A DNA stretch of 64,000 nt from Acinetobacter sp. (GCA_031277915.1 JAITLL010000027.1:1-64000), one strand, 5' to 3'; positions 37,629-47,480 are shown, counted from the stretch's first letter. The notes: generated from the sequence alone by a model not told the origin. A program made the numbers and translations.

Positions 37629-39326
37629 ATGATGTTGGCTGACCCTAGCAAAAAATACCGCCGTATGTACCAGCGTGTCGATTTACCAGATCGCCAATGG
37701 CCAAATAACGAAATTACAAAAGCGCCAATCTGGATGAGTACGGATTTACGTGACGGCAACCAAGCAATTTTTGAACCGATGAACATGGAACAAAAATTCA
37801 AAATGTTCAAAATGCTTGTGAAAATCGGTTTTAAGCACATTGAAATCGGCTTCCCTTCTGCATCTCAAATTGACTTCGATTTTACCCGCATGTTAATCGA
37901 AGAAAATCATATTCCTGATGATGTATACATTGAAGTTTTGGTTCAAGCCCGTGACCATTTGATTGAACGTACTTTTGAAGCTTTAGCAGGTGCTAAGCGT
38001 GCAATTGTGCATATTTATAACTCTAACTCTCCAACCTTCCGTCAGAAGGTGTTGAATGTAGACGTTAATGGAGCAAAACAGTTAGCAATTAATGCTGCTC
38101 AAAAAGTTAAAGAATATGCGGCGCAATATCCTCAAACGGACTGGATTTTCCAGTACAGCCCAGAGTGTTTCTCTGCAACTGAATTAGAAGTCGCTAAAGA
38201 TGTCTGTGATGCCGTCACAGAAATCTGGGATGCTCGTCCAGACCATAAAGTGATTTTAAACTTACCCGCGACTGTAGAAGTTTCTACACCAAATGTTTAT
38301 GCAGACCAAATTGAATGGATGCATCGTAATTTGGCACGTCGTGATGGCGTGATCATTTCTGTTCACTGTCACAATGACCGCGGCTGTGGTATTGCAGCAT
38401 CAGAACTTGCCATCATGGCGGGTGCTGACCGTGTTGAAGGCTGTGTGTTCGGTAATGGTGAACGTACAGGTAACGTTGACGTTGCAGCTATTGCATTGAA
38501 CATGTACACCCAAGGCGTAGCGCCAGAGTTAGATTTCTCCAACATTAATGAAGTGATTGCAACGGTTGAAGAATGTACTGGCTTACCTGTACACCCTCGT
38601 CATCCATATGCAGGCGACTTGGTATTTACTGCATTCTCTGGTTCACATCAGGATGCAATCAAAAAAGGCTTTGAGTACCAGAAAAATGAAGAAATCTGGG
38701 ATATGCCTTACTTGCCAATCGATCCGAAAGATTTGGGCCGCGACTACGATGCAGTGATTCGTGTAAATAGTCAGTCTGGTAAAGGCGGTATCGCTTATTT
38801 ATTAGAAGCAAACTACAACGTTGTATTGCCTCGCCGTTTACAAATCGAATTCAGTCAGGTTGTTCAACAATATGCTGATGATAATGGTACAGAAATTAAT
38901 GCAAAAGAAATCTGGACATTATTTAAAGATACTTATGTCGATGTAAAAAATCATCACTACACTGTCAAACACTACAAGTTATCAGACATTAACGGTACTC
39001 AAATCATCGAACTTGATGTTGATGTCGAAGGTGAAACACAACAACTTCGTGGTGAAGGTAACGGACCAATCTCTGCATTCTTAAATGCACTTCAATTACC
39101 AATTGACGTATTGAACTATGAAGAACGTAGTATTAGTTCAGGTGCAAATGCAAAAGCGTTAACCTTGATTGAACTTCAAGTCAAAGGTACTGGTAAAGGC
39201 TCATTTGGTGCGGGTGTTCATGACAACACAGTTACCTCATCCATTGAAGCAATTATCGCATGTACCAACCGATTGATTGATCAAGGCGTTTTAAGTACAG
39301 ATCAGGTTGTTGCCGCTGCTGTTTAA
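37629..39326 (+). CDS. leuA: 2-isopropylmalate synthase (alpha-IPMS type with LeuA dimer domain)
   Basis: LeuA condenses acetyl-CoA with 2-ketoisovalerate, the first step of leucine synthesis. The 565-residue form carries the catalytic TIM barrel (WMSTDLRDGNQAIFEPM, SVHCHNDRGCGIAASELAIMAGADRVEGCVFGNGERTGN) and a C-terminal LeuA regulatory domain (about 430-560) that usually binds leucine. The HxH metal motif is SVHCHNDRG. The size is that of the larger LeuA group also found in Pseudomonas and actinobacteria. A strong AAGGAG site precedes the ATG, and its leader region suggests leucine-dependent control. Confidence 0.96.
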   Translation: MMLADPSKKYRRMYQRVDLPDRQWPNNEITKAPIWMSTDLRDGNQAIFEPMNMEQKFKMFKMLVKIGFKHIEIGFPSASQIDFDFTRMLIEENHIPDDVYIEVLVQARDHLIERTFEALAGAKRAIVHIYNSNSPTFRQKVLNVDVNGAKQLAINAAQKVKEYAAQYPQTDWIFQYSPECFSATELEVAKDVCDAVTEIWDARPDHKVILNLPATVEVSTPNVYADQIEWMHRNLARRDGVIISVHCHNDRGCGIAASELAIMAGADRVEGCVFGNGERTGNVDVAAIALNMYTQGVAPELDFSNINEVIATVEECTGLPVHPRHPYAGDLVFTAFSGSHQDAIKKGFEYQKNEEIWDMPYLPIDPKDLGRDYDAVIRVNSQSGKGGIAYLLEANYNVVLPRRLQIEFSQVVQQYADDNGTEINAKEIWTLFKDTYVDVKNHHYTVKHYKLSDINGTQIIELDVDVEGETQQLRGEGNGPISAFLNALQLPIDVLNYEERSISSGANAKALTLIELQVKGTGKGSFGAGVHDNTVTSSIEAIIACTNRLIDQGVLSTDQVVAAAV

Positions 39327-39342
39327 TTAAAAAAAGACTTTG

Positions 39343-39375
39343 GAAAGGATACCTAGCTTGGTATCCTTTCTTTTT
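39343..39375 (+). terminator. terminator after leuA
   Basis: A perfect 11-bp stem (GAAAGGATACC / GGTATCCTTTC) with a 6-base loop, then TTTTTA. Confidence 0.9.
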
Positions 39376-39408
39376 ATCCCTGAAAGATTTTAAAGGCGAA
39401 ATGTTCCC

Positions 39409-40569
39409 GTGTCTTTTCCAGCTGACTCAGTGGGGTTAGTCACTCCACAAAAGTTCCAATTTGAAGAACCTTTACATCTTGAATGTGGCCGTGTTTTACC
39501 GCGCTTTGAGTTAATGGTTGAAACCTACGGCACTTTAAATGCAGATAAATCAAATGCGATTTTAATCTGTCACGCTCTTTCCGGACATCATCATGCAGCA
39601 GGTTATCACCATGAAGAGGATAAAAAAGCTGGATGGTGGGATAGCTGTATTGGCCCGGGTAAAGCAATCGACACGAATAAGTTTTTTGTCGTTTCGCTGA
39701 ATAATATCGGTGGTTGTAGCGGCTCAACTGGCCCAACCTCACCAAACCCCGAAAATGATAACCGTCCTTATGGACCAGATTTCCCATTAGTGACGGTACG
39801 TGACTGGGTAAAAACTCAAGCCATGCTTTCTGACCGTTTAGGGGTAAGTATTTGGTATGCTGTCATCGGTGGTTCTCTAGGGGGCATGCAGGCACTACAA
39901 TGGTCTGTAGACTATCCTGACCGCTTACAGAAATGTGTGATTATTGCCAGTGCACCAAAGCTTTCAGCACAAAATATTGCGTTTAATGAGGTGGCACGTC
40001 AGTCAATCTTGTCTGATCCAGACTTCCATCATGGTCGTTATTTGGAAAATGATAGCTATCCGAAGCGTGGTCTGATTTTGGCTCGTATGGTCGGTCATAT
40101 CACCTATCTTTCTGAAGAAGCCATGAAACAAAAATTTGGTCGTGATTTAAAATCTGGCAAATTTATGTATGGTTTTGATGTCGAGTTTCAGGTCGAGAGT
40201 TATCTTCGCTATCAAGGTGAACAATTTAGCCGTAACTTTGATGCCAACACTTATCTTATTATGACCAAAGCTTTGGATTATTTCGATCCTTCACGTGAAT
40301 ACGGTCATTCACTTACAGAAGCAATGAGTAAAACTAAATGTCAGTTCCTCATTGTCTCGTTCACAACAGACTGGCGTTTTGCACCAAGCCGCTCGCAAGA
40401 AATAGTAGATGCGCTCATTACCAACCATAAGCCGGTAAGTTACCTCGATATTGATGCTGAACAAGGTCATGACTCATTTTTATTCCCGATTCCACTGTAT
40501 GTCAAAACACTGCGCGCTTTCTTAGGTGGTGAAGAACATTTAAAATCGACATCACTGGAGACAAGCTAA
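39409..40569 (+). CDS. metX: homoserine O-acetyltransferase
   Basis: MetX activates homoserine with acetyl-CoA (or succinyl-CoA) for methionine synthesis. The 386-residue alpha/beta hydrolase has [32 protein letters not shown], the nucleophile in [19 protein letters not shown] and the late His in [12 protein letters not shown]. It begins with GTG; the nearby ATG at 39401 is in another frame. Its stop overlaps metW by one base (TAATG), giving the usual metX-metW pair. Confidence 0.95.
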   Translation: MSFPADSVGLVTPQKFQFEEPLHLECGRVLPRFELMVETYGTLNADKSNAILICHALSGHHHAAGYHHEEDKKAGWWDSCIGPGKAIDTNKFFVVSLNNIGGCSGSTGPTSPNPENDNRPYGPDFPLVTVRDWVKTQAMLSDRLGVSIWYAVIGGSLGGMQALQWSVDYPDRLQKCVIIASAPKLSAQNIAFNEVARQSILSDPDFHHGRYLENDSYPKRGLILARMVGHITYLSEEAMKQKFGRDLKSGKFMYGFDVEFQVESYLRYQGEQFSRNFDANTYLIMTKALDYFDPSREYGHSLTEAMSKTKCQFLIVSFTTDWRFAPSRSQEIVDALITNHKPVSYLDIDAEQGHDSFLFPIPLYVKTLRAFLGGEEHLKSTSLETS

Positions 40570-41162
40570 TGCGTATTGATCAACAACTGGCAGAAAAGTG
40601 GATTAAACCCGGCTCAAGCGTACTCGATTTAGGGTGTGGTGATGGCGAATTACTCGCTCATATGAGCCAAAAGCATCAAATTCGTGCTTATGGTCTAGAA
40701 ATTGATCAAGAAAAGATTGCAATTGCCGTCAGTCGCGGGTTAAATATTATTCAACAAGATTTGAATCTCGGTTTGAGCCGTTTTGCCGACCAGTCTTTTG
40801 ACTATGTGGTCATGGCACAAGCTTTGCAAGCCGTAGATGCACCCGATGTTTTATTAAGAGACATGGTGCGTGTGGGTAAACAGGCAATTATTACTTTTCC
40901 GAACTTTGCACACTGGAAGACTCGCTCTTTTCTAGCATTAAAAGGAATGATGCCTGTATCGGATGCTCTACCATATATGTGGTATAACACCCCCAACATT
41001 CATTTATGTACGTTTAAAGATTTCGAAGCACTGTGTGCGGAAAATCAAATACAAATTATTAATCGACTCGCCGTCAATGGAAACCAGCAGGGAAGCCTGT
41101 TAAGCAAACATGTTCCGAATTTGTTTGGTGAAGTCGCTATTTATCGAGTGAGTGCACTATGA
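40569..41162 (+). CDS. metW: methionine biosynthesis protein MetW
   Basis: MetW is a small SAM-methyltransferase-fold protein that partners MetX in methionine synthesis; in Pseudomonas-type bacteria both are needed for full activity. The 197-residue product has motif I VLDLGCGDGELL and the typical NTPNIHLCTFKDFEALC. Both ends overlap neighbours: TAATG with metX and ATGA with the Sel1 gene. The three are thus one translationally coupled unit. Confidence 0.93.
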   Translation: MRIDQQLAEKWIKPGSSVLDLGCGDGELLAHMSQKHQIRAYGLEIDQEKIAIAVSRGLNIIQQDLNLGLSRFADQSFDYVVMAQALQAVDAPDVLLRDMVRVGKQAIITFPNFAHWKTRSFLALKGMMPVSDALPYMWYNTPNIHLCTFKDFEALCAENQIQIINRLAVNGNQQGSLLSKHVPNLFGEVAIYRVSAL

Positions 41163-41746
41163 AAAAGACATTATTTAGCACAGTAATTGCAGGACTGCTA
41201 AGTATGCAGGCTCATGCAGATTATATCGCCCAGCCACAATCTGTTGCGAGCCAGGCTGCGCGCTTTTCTACAATGGGGGTTCATGACCTTCAAAAAGCAG
41301 CTCAAGCTGGCCAAGCTGGCGCACAGTTTTATCTTGGTACACGTTACCAATACGGTAAAGATGTAGCAAAAGATGATAAACAAGCATTTACTTGGTTTAA
41401 AGCTGCTGCTGACCAAGGTCTATCACCAGCCCAGTTAAATGTAGGCCGTATGTACGCTGATGGTATTGGCGTTAAGAAAGATGAGTCTATGGCTCGTAAA
41501 TATTTCGAAAAAGCTGCCAGCAATGGTGATAACCGTGCAAGCTATAACCTAGCGATGATGGAAGAGCAAAAGAAAAACTACGTTGGTGCTTACCAGTGGT
41601 ATGAGCTTTCAACTCGTGATGGCATGCTCGACAATAAAGTGATTAGCCTATCTGAAGGTAAGAAAACCGCGCTTGCAGCAAACTTAACTCAAGAACAAAT
41701 CCGTACAGCACGTGACCGTGCGGACAAATGGATTCAAGCACAATAA
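41159..41746 (+). CDS. Sel1-repeat (TPR-like) secreted protein
   Basis: This 195-residue protein has a signal peptide (MKKTLFSTVIAGLLSMQAHA) and about three Sel1 repeats: AGAQFYLGTRYQYGKDVAKDDKQAFTWF, SPAQLNVGRMYADGIGVKKDESMARKYF and NRASYNLAMMEEQKKNYVGAYQWYE. Such repeats bind other proteins. The function is unknown. It overlaps metW by four bases, so it is translated together with metXW although no link to methionine is evident. A long hairpin follows. Confidence 0.85.
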   Translation: MKKTLFSTVIAGLLSMQAHADYIAQPQSVASQAARFSTMGVHDLQKAAQAGQAGAQFYLGTRYQYGKDVAKDDKQAFTWFKAAADQGLSPAQLNVGRMYADGIGVKKDESMARKYFEKAASNGDNRASYNLAMMEEQKKNYVGAYQWYELSTRDGMLDNKVISLSEGKKTALAANLTQEQIRTARDRADKWIQAQ

Positions 41747-41776
41747 TAACGGTTCATCCGTAAAAAATCTTACTCG

Positions 41777-41830
41777 ACTAAAGCCACCTTGTATGTTCTA
41801 CAAGGTGGCTTTAGTTTAGATATCGCTTTT
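41777..41830 (+). terminator. long stem terminator after the metX operon
   Basis: A perfect 16-bp stem (ACTAAAGCCACCTTGT / ACAAGGTGGCTTTAGT) with a 7-base loop. The following T-run is interrupted but present (TTAGATATCGCTTTTT). Confidence 0.8.
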
Positions 41831-41919
41831 TATATTCTATTTATTTCCCTCTATATCCCCTTCCAAAAAACACGTAACATAACTCACGTTCAATATTGGT
41901 TATAAAGTTTGGTTTTATT

Positions 41920-42543
41920 ATGTCTACCCCACATTGGTTTGATCAGGGCAGTTTAGTTCTTGCCAGCAATAACAAAGGTAAAGTCGCTGAGTTTGAAAAA
42001 CTTTTTGAACAGCTTAAGTTACCTGTAGAAATTATTCCTCAAGGTCGCCTTAATATTCCTGATGCAATTGAGGATGGCCTCAGCTTTATTGAAAATGCCA
42101 TTATTAAAGCGCGTCATGCCTCTAAAATTTCAGGTAAACCTGCGATGGCTGATGACTCAGGCATTTGTGTTCCTGTATTAGGCGGTGCACCTGGTATTTA
42201 TTCGGCACGTTATGCTGGAGAACATGGTGATGACGCAGCGAACAATGCCAAATTATTAAATGATCTTTTACCTTACCGTAAAAATGGTGAAGTGATTGAA
42301 GGTATGTTTGTGTGCGTACTTGCTTTAGTGACTCATGCTGAAGACCCATTACCACAAATTTTCCAAGGCATCTGGCATGGCGAAATTTTAGAAGCTGCGC
42401 GCGGTGAAAATGGTTTTGGCTATGACCCACTGTTTTGGTTACCTGAGCTACAAGTTTCTAGCGCTGAACTGTCTAAAGAAGACAAAAATAAGATTAGTCA
42501 TCGTGGACAAGCGATGCAATTATTTAGAGAGAGCTTAGTATAA
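41920..42543 (+). CDS. rdgB: XTP/dITP pyrophosphatase (RdgB/HAM1)
   Basis: RdgB hydrolyses non-canonical purine triphosphates (ITP, dITP, XTP) so they do not enter DNA or RNA. The 207-residue product has LVLASNNKGKVAEFEKLF, ADDSGICVPVLGGAPGIYSARYAGEHG and GFGYDPLFWLPELQ. I start at the ATG at 41920 (MSTPHWFDQGSLVLASNN), because the extension to 41896 has no family match. It is monocistronic, and a palindromic repeat follows. Confidence 0.95.
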   Translation: MSTPHWFDQGSLVLASNNKGKVAEFEKLFEQLKLPVEIIPQGRLNIPDAIEDGLSFIENAIIKARHASKISGKPAMADDSGICVPVLGGAPGIYSARYAGEHGDDAANNAKLLNDLLPYRKNGEVIEGMFVCVLALVTHAEDPLPQIFQGIWHGEILEAARGENGFGYDPLFWLPELQVSSAELSKEDKNKISHRGQAMQLFRESLV

Positions 42544-42597
42544 AGTTGCTTTCCATATAGCCTTTGAATACCACGTTAGAGAGTATTCGGCTTTGTA

Positions 42598-42722
42598 TAG
42601 GCAACCCTTACTTTTCAAAGATGAAAAGTAAGCAAAAATCTTTTGTTAGACTGATGGCACTTCCCTGTGCCACAGTCTAACTGGCGGCATCCATGCCGCC
42701 TTTGCACAAGCAAATGTGGGGA
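42598..42722. repeat. triple-hairpin intergenic repeat (REP-like)
   Basis: Three hairpins follow each other: CTTACTTTTC / GAAAAGTAAG (about 42607-42632), AGACT-GTGGCAC-type arms (AGACTGATGGCAC / GTGCCACAGTCT, about 42648-42680) and GGCGGCAT / ATGCCGCC (about 42683-42702). The 196-base gap between rdgB and the AEC transporter is made up almost entirely of this element. The first hairpin resembles one after nagZ (14032-14058). Such elements recur in Acinetobacter intergenic DNA, as far as I recall. Confidence 0.6.
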
Positions 42723-42739
42723 AGAAAATTTAAAATTAA

Positions 42740-43627
42740 TTATAATGCTACATGCAAAAACACTGCATAAATCGCAATACACACACAACTCACAATCGTC
42801 CCTGAAGCAATATAAGCTGCAGATCTCCCCGTTCCTTGATAATGTGTCTCTAACGCTACAATATTGGCTGCTGGCGGCAGACAGAACATTAAAAACATTA
42901 CCCCTATTTGCTGGCTTATATTTGGAATAGGTAAAAACCTATAAGTTAGCCCACAAAGAATAAATCCACAGACAATTTTAAATGCTTGAGCTTTTGTACT
43001 GTAAATTAAATCTTTTGCATAAACTCTGGTACGGCGTAGCCACATTCCGAGCACACACATACCCGCAAAAGTCATCGCAAATTTAGCAATATCATAAATC
43101 CAGTGTATAGCAGGATGTTCAATATGTTGAGCACCTAAAAGTCTGAGTACAACAGCACAGAATATCGAGATACAAGGTGGAGAAGTTAAAACCTTTTTTA
43201 ATATGTTGAGCTTGCTTTGCGGCGCCGTTGTTACAGCGGTCACAGCCCAAGCATTGCCAAAAAGCGACATCCCAATGTATAAAGCCACAATCGGAGCAGT
43301 CGCTTTAGGGCCAAATAAAGCCATGGCAAAAGGAAAACCTAGCCATCCAATATTGGTATAACTTACGCAAAGAGCCAATAAACGGTCTTTAAATAAAATT
43401 AAATAGGCAAAGAAAATAATAAAAGCAGAGCCGAAACTAAAGAGCATTAAACTCAAGCTTCCCAATTGATAAAAGACCATGTTGTAAATAATCACAATCG
43501 GAATGAGTAACCGCGCAAGCCAAGCTGAAAGAATAGGTTTTACAGTTTCTGAGAAAGGAGTTTGAGCAAGAAAAAGTCCTGTAATAAATGCCAATATCGG
43601 CAGTAGTAATGCCACGCTATCTCCCAC
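42740..43627 (-). CDS. AEC-family (auxin efflux carrier-like) membrane transporter
   Basis: This 295-residue inner-membrane protein fits the AEC/BART family: ten or so hydrophobic segments split in two halves, with SYTNIGWLGFPFAMALFGPKATAPIVALYIGMSLFG and MFCLPPAANIVALETHYQGTG as conserved stretches. Members export or import malate, malonate and other small anions; the substrate here is unknown. The start is a GTG at 43627. It is divergent from tatA. Confidence 0.85.
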   Translation of the reverse strand: MGDSVALLLPILAFITGLFLAQTPFSETVKPILSAWLARLLIPIVIIYNMVFYQLGSLSLMLFSFGSAFIIFFAYLILFKDRLLALCVSYTNIGWLGFPFAMALFGPKATAPIVALYIGMSLFGNAWAVTAVTTAPQSKLNILKKVLTSPPCISIFCAVVLRLLGAQHIEHPAIHWIYDIAKFAMTFAGMCVLGMWLRRTRVYAKDLIYSTKAQAFKIVCGFILCGLTYRFLPIPNISQQIGVMFLMFCLPPAANIVALETHYQGTGRSAAYIASGTIVSCVCIAIYAVFLHVAL

Positions 43628-43785
43628 TTATACGTCAAAAACAGTTTGTTATGCTACACCTTTTAATTTTGAAATGTATGCTCGTTTTCAAGTAAATTAG
43701 GCTAAAAATTAAGTTATATCAAAATCAAAAAATTGATCAGAAAAACTTCTACAAAAATCTAGTCAAAACTTACGACTTATAAATA

Positions 43786-43825
43786 TTGTCTTAGAAATGA
43801 AATATAAGTGTCACATTCTTGTCAT
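43786..43825 (+). promoter_or_regulatory. tandem Pho-box-like array of tatABC
   Basis: Four 7-mers occur at exact 11-base spacing: TTGTCTT (43786), ATGAAAT (43797), GTGTCAC (43808) and TTGTCAT (43819). The PhoB consensus is CTGTCAT repeated at 11 bases. The last two copies form an 18-bp Pho box (7-4-7), and TATAAA at 43839-43844 is a fitting -10. This suggests phosphate control of tatABC. Confidence 0.55.
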
Positions 43826-43848
43826 GGCAACCTGTTGATATAAAGTGA

Positions 43849-44088
<240 letters not shown>

Positions 44089-44099
44089 AGGTTTGTCCC

Positions 44100-44537
44100 A
44101 TGCTTGATGTAGGAATGACAGAGCTACTCTGTTTTGCAATTATTGCAATTTTGGTTTTAGGTCCAGATAAGCTTCCCGAGGCTGCACGCTTTGCAGGTCG
44201 TTGGTATGTTCGTCTAAAACGCTATATTACGAATCTGCAAAACGAGATTGATCAAGAGCTGCGTCTTTCTGAGTTCCGTAAAGAAATGCAAGAGGAGCTC
44301 AACCGCATCGAAGCATTAGAACGGAAAGTACAACAACAGCTTGAAGAAATACAAAAACAGCAGCTTTCAGAACATCAAAAAGTTACTGAGCCGCCTAAAA
44401 CAACACAAAAACCTATTCGGAAATGTCTTCCTATATCAGATCAATACAAAGTGCCATATCTTGCAAAGCCTATGCCTTTAGTTCCTCAAACTGATATTTC
44501 AGAAACATCTCCAGTTGAATTGAAGATTGCCGTATGA
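44100..44537 (+). CDS. tatB: Sec-independent translocase subunit TatB
   Basis: TatB receives Tat substrates together with TatC. The 145-residue product has the N-terminal membrane helix and hinge MLDVGMTELLCFAIIAILVLGPDKLPEAAR, followed by a long amphipathic, charged helix with coiled-coil character (EMQEELNRIEALERKVQQQLEEIQKQ) and a Pro/Thr-rich tail. It overlaps tatC by four bases (ATGA). Confidence 0.95.
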   Translation: MLDVGMTELLCFAIIAILVLGPDKLPEAARFAGRWYVRLKRYITNLQNEIDQELRLSEFRKEMQEELNRIEALERKVQQQLEEIQKQQLSEHQKVTEPPKTTQKPIRKCLPISDQYKVPYLAKPMPLVPQTDISETSPVELKIAV

Positions 44538-45304
44538 ACCAACTGCCCTCAACCACTGTAAATAGTCAAGAAAACTTAGACCAGATGCCAATCATGAATC
44601 ATTTGGTGGTTTTAAGACGTCATTTATTTAGGATTGTAGGGGTAACATTATTCTTATTTTTTTGTTTACTGCCCTTTCGAAATAATACTTACCAATTATT
44701 ATCTGAGCCTTTAAGGTTACAACTTCCTGCATCATCTTCAATGATTGCGACGGATGTGACAGCAACTTTTATGGCGCCATTTAAACTTAACTTATTTGTC
44801 GCACTTGTGCTTGCAATGCCATTTATTCTTTATGAAATATGGTCTTTTGTTCGCCCAGCACTTTATCAAAAAGAACGTCATTTAGCACTGCCATTACTGA
44901 TTGGTAGTATTGTTCTATTTTATGCAGGTGTAGCATTTGCTTATTATATTACCCTGCCTGCCATACTACATTTCTTTATTAGCGTTTCACCTGAAACCGT
45001 CGCACCAATGACCGATATTAATAGCTACTTAAGTTTCTGTTTAAAGCTATTTTTAGTTTTTGGCGTGACTTTTGAAATTCCTATCGCGACCTTAATACTC
45101 ATCTTAATTGGTGTCGTAAATACACAAAGCCTTGCTGAAAAAAGACGCTTCATTGTTGTGGGATGTTTTTTTGTAGCCATGTTTATTACCCCACCTGATG
45201 CGATTTCAATGGTGATGTTAGCTATTCCTATGTGGTTACTTTTTGAATTAGGACTACTCTTCGGCAGAATTCTTGAAAAAAGAAAAAGCCATTCTACTGA
45301 ATAA
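44534..45304 (+). CDS. tatC: Sec-independent translocase subunit TatC
   Basis: TatC is the six-helix receptor that binds the twin-arginine signal. The 256-residue protein contains MPIMNHLVVLRRHLFRIVG, the conserved FxAPFKLNLFVALVLAMPFILYEIWSFVRPALYQKER and TPPDAISMVMLAIPMWLLFELG. The N-terminal extension of about 18 residues is slightly longer than in E. coli. It ends with a terminator, so tatABC is a separate unit from phoX. Confidence 0.97.
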   Translation: MNQLPSTTVNSQENLDQMPIMNHLVVLRRHLFRIVGVTLFLFFCLLPFRNNTYQLLSEPLRLQLPASSSMIATDVTATFMAPFKLNLFVALVLAMPFILYEIWSFVRPALYQKERHLALPLLIGSIVLFYAGVAFAYYITLPAILHFFISVSPETVAPMTDINSYLSFCLKLFLVFGVTFEIPIATLILILIGVVNTQSLAEKRRFIVVGCFFVAMFITPPDAISMVMLAIPMWLLFELGLLFGRILEKRKSHSTE

Positions 45305-45321
45305 TTTAAGTCTTTCTTTTT

Positions 45322-45355
45322 AAAGTCCAAATATTTAAATTTGGACTTTTTATTT
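45322..45355 (+). terminator. terminator after tatC
   Basis: AAAGTCCAAAT / ATTTGGACTTT stem with a 6-base loop and a T-run, between tatC and phoX. Confidence 0.88.
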
Positions 45356-45386
45356 TCAGCATCCTTTTAATTAATCAAACCATAAA

Positions 45387-45426
45387 CTGTCTTCAAAGTG
45401 ACTTAAAAATGTAAGAAAAGTGTCAT
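45387..45426 (+). promoter_or_regulatory. tandem Pho-box-like array of phoX
   Basis: CTGTCTT (45387), GTGACTT (45398), ATGTAAG (45409) and GTGTCAT (45420) are spaced exactly 11 bases apart, the geometry of two adjacent Pho boxes. TAGAAT at 45437-45442 begins 10 bases after the last copy, the usual distance for a PhoB-dependent -10. Confidence 0.6.
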
Positions 45427-45481
45427 TTCTAATCCATAGAATCGAGTCAACAAATATACCCACAAAAGTTATGGATTTATT

Positions 45482-47464
45482 ATGACAACTGCTTCTAATC
45501 AACCGACACGTCGCGATATTTTAAAATGGTTTACGGGGATTCCTTTTCTTCCTTTAGGTGCGATGGCTACTGCCGCAACTTTAGCAGGCTGTAATGACAG
45601 CAATAATGATTCAAATGTTGTTACTCCACCAACAGTAAACTTTAAAAATGCAACTTTTACATCAATGGCTGCACCATCTTTAGCTAACCCAGCAGCGATG
45701 GCAACAACAACTGTTGGATCAACCCTATCAATTAGCTGGGAAGATGGCTCAAAAACTGATTACACGTTAGCTTATAAACCTTTCTTTACAACAGGTGACC
45801 TTGTTGCAGACGGTAAAGGCGGAAAAATTCTAGCAGGTGGTTATGTTGATATTAATAACCAACCAATTATTGATAAATCAAAGGCTGGTCAAGAACGTCA
45901 ATTCTTCTCTGACTGTCCAGATGGAAGCTCTTTAATTAGCTTTAAACAAGCAACAGGTCGTGACTTTACCGATGCAGACAAACAAGCATTAGGTGTTACT
46001 GGTAATCCTGTGTTTCACGTAGTTCAGTTTGAATATACGACTCGTGACCAAAGCTTGGCATCTATGTATGGTTTATTACCCTCTCCAATTGCGATTTTAA
46101 CTTTAGATCAAGACCCTAAAACTGGTCATTTAACGCTGATTAAATACCATAATGTCGATACTTCTAAAGTAAACGGTCTATGGATCACTTGTGGTGCAAG
46201 TTTATCTCCATGGGGAACTCACCTGTCGAGTGAAGAATATGAACCAGACGCAAACAATGTTGCTGGAAGCTACTTACCAGTATTTAGCAAAAACTTATTC
46301 GGCGATAGCAGCAAAGGTAATCCTTACCACTACGGTCATTTACCAGAAGTGACTGTAAATACAGATGGTACTGGTTCAATTAAAAAGCATTACTGTTTAG
46401 GTCGTATCTCTCACGAACTTATTCAAGTGATGCCAGATAATCGCACCGCTTTAATGGGTGATGATGCAACGAATGGCGGTTTATTCATGTTTGTTGCAGA
46501 TAAAGAAAAAGACTTGTCTGCTGGTACACTCTATGTGGCTAAATGGCAGCAAACCTCAGGTGTAGGTGCTGGTGCAGGCGATATTTCCTGGATTAACCTT
46601 GGTCATGCAACAAGTGCCGAAGTAAAAAGTTGGGCAGATCAGTACAAGATTTCTGACTTGATGGATGTAAAAACATCTGATCCAAAAGATGCAAGCTATA
46701 CCAAAATCCGTTTTAGCGGCAAAGATAACTGGATCAAACTTGTGCCAGGTAAAGAACGTGAGGCAGCTTTCCTAGAAACGCATCGTTACGCAGCTTTAGT
46801 TGGTGCAAGTATGGGTTTCACCAAGATGGAAGGTACAACCGTCAATATTAAAGACAAAATTGCATACTCTGCGATGTCTTATGTACAGTCTTCTATGATT
46901 GATAAAACAACTGATATTCAAGTACAAGGTCCAAAAGCTGGTGCAGTTTACGCCCATACGTTAAAAGGCAGCCAAGTGGATAACAAAGGCCAGCTCATTA
47001 ACAGTGAATGGGTATCGACTCATATGGAGCCACCAGCAGCTTTAGTGGGTGAAGATTTAACAACTGCCGATGCTTTAGGTAATACTGCAAATGCAGATAA
47101 AGTTGCCAATCCAGATAACCTTAAGTTCTCTGAAAACTTACGTACTCTCTTCATTGGTGAAGACAGTGGTATGCACGTAAATAACTTCTTATGGGCATAT
47201 AACGTAGATACAAAACAATTAAGCCGTATCTTATCAACACCCGCTGGTGCTGAATCAACAGGTCTACATGCTGTAGATGCGGTGAATGGTTGGACTTATA
47301 TTATGAGTAACTTCCAGCACCCTGGTGATTGGGAAGCTCCACTACACGATAAAGTAAAAGCGACGCTTGATCCTCTTGTTCGTGCAAACTTCAAGGATCG
47401 CTTTGCAGCAGCGGTTGGTTATATTACGGCAGACCCTGTAGCACCATCTGTTGTGAAGAAATAA
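45482..47464 (+). CDS. phoX: PhoX-family alkaline phosphatase, Tat-exported
   Basis: PhoX enzymes are Ca/Fe-dependent phosphatases that release phosphate from organic esters outside the cytoplasm. The 660-residue product belongs to the PhoX/DUF839 group: it has SHELIQVMPDNRTALMGDDATNGGLFMFVADKEKDLSAGTLYVAKW and FIGEDSGMHVNNFLWAYN. The N-terminus has a twin-arginine signal (PTRRDILKWF) and a lipobox-like LAGC at Cys37, so it may be a Tat lipoprotein. It lies directly after tatABC behind a Pho-box array, which agrees with its role. Confidence 0.88.
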   Translation: MTTASNQPTRRDILKWFTGIPFLPLGAMATAATLAGCNDSNNDSNVVTPPTVNFKNATFTSMAAPSLANPAAMATTTVGSTLSISWEDGSKTDYTLAYKPFFTTGDLVADGKGGKILAGGYVDINNQPIIDKSKAGQERQFFSDCPDGSSLISFKQATGRDFTDADKQALGVTGNPVFHVVQFEYTTRDQSLASMYGLLPSPIAILTLDQDPKTGHLTLIKYHNVDTSKVNGLWITCGASLSPWGTHLSSEEYEPDANNVAGSYLPVFSKNLFGDSSKGNPYHYGHLPEVTVNTDGTGSIKKHYCLGRISHELIQVMPDNRTALMGDDATNGGLFMFVADKEKDLSAGTLYVAKWQQTSGVGAGAGDISWINLGHATSAEVKSWADQYKISDLMDVKTSDPKDASYTKIRFSGKDNWIKLVPGKEREAAFLETHRYAALVGASMGFTKMEGTTVNIKDKIAYSAMSYVQSSMIDKTTDIQVQGPKAGAVYAHTLKGSQVDNKGQLINSEWVSTHMEPPAALVGEDLTTADALGNTANADKVANPDNLKFSENLRTLFIGEDSGMHVNNFLWAYNVDTKQLSRILSTPAGAESTGLHAVDAVNGWTYIMSNFQHPGDWEAPLHDKVKATLDPLVRANFKDRFAAAVGYITADPVAPSVVKK

Positions 47465-47480
47465 TTCTTACCACAACTCA

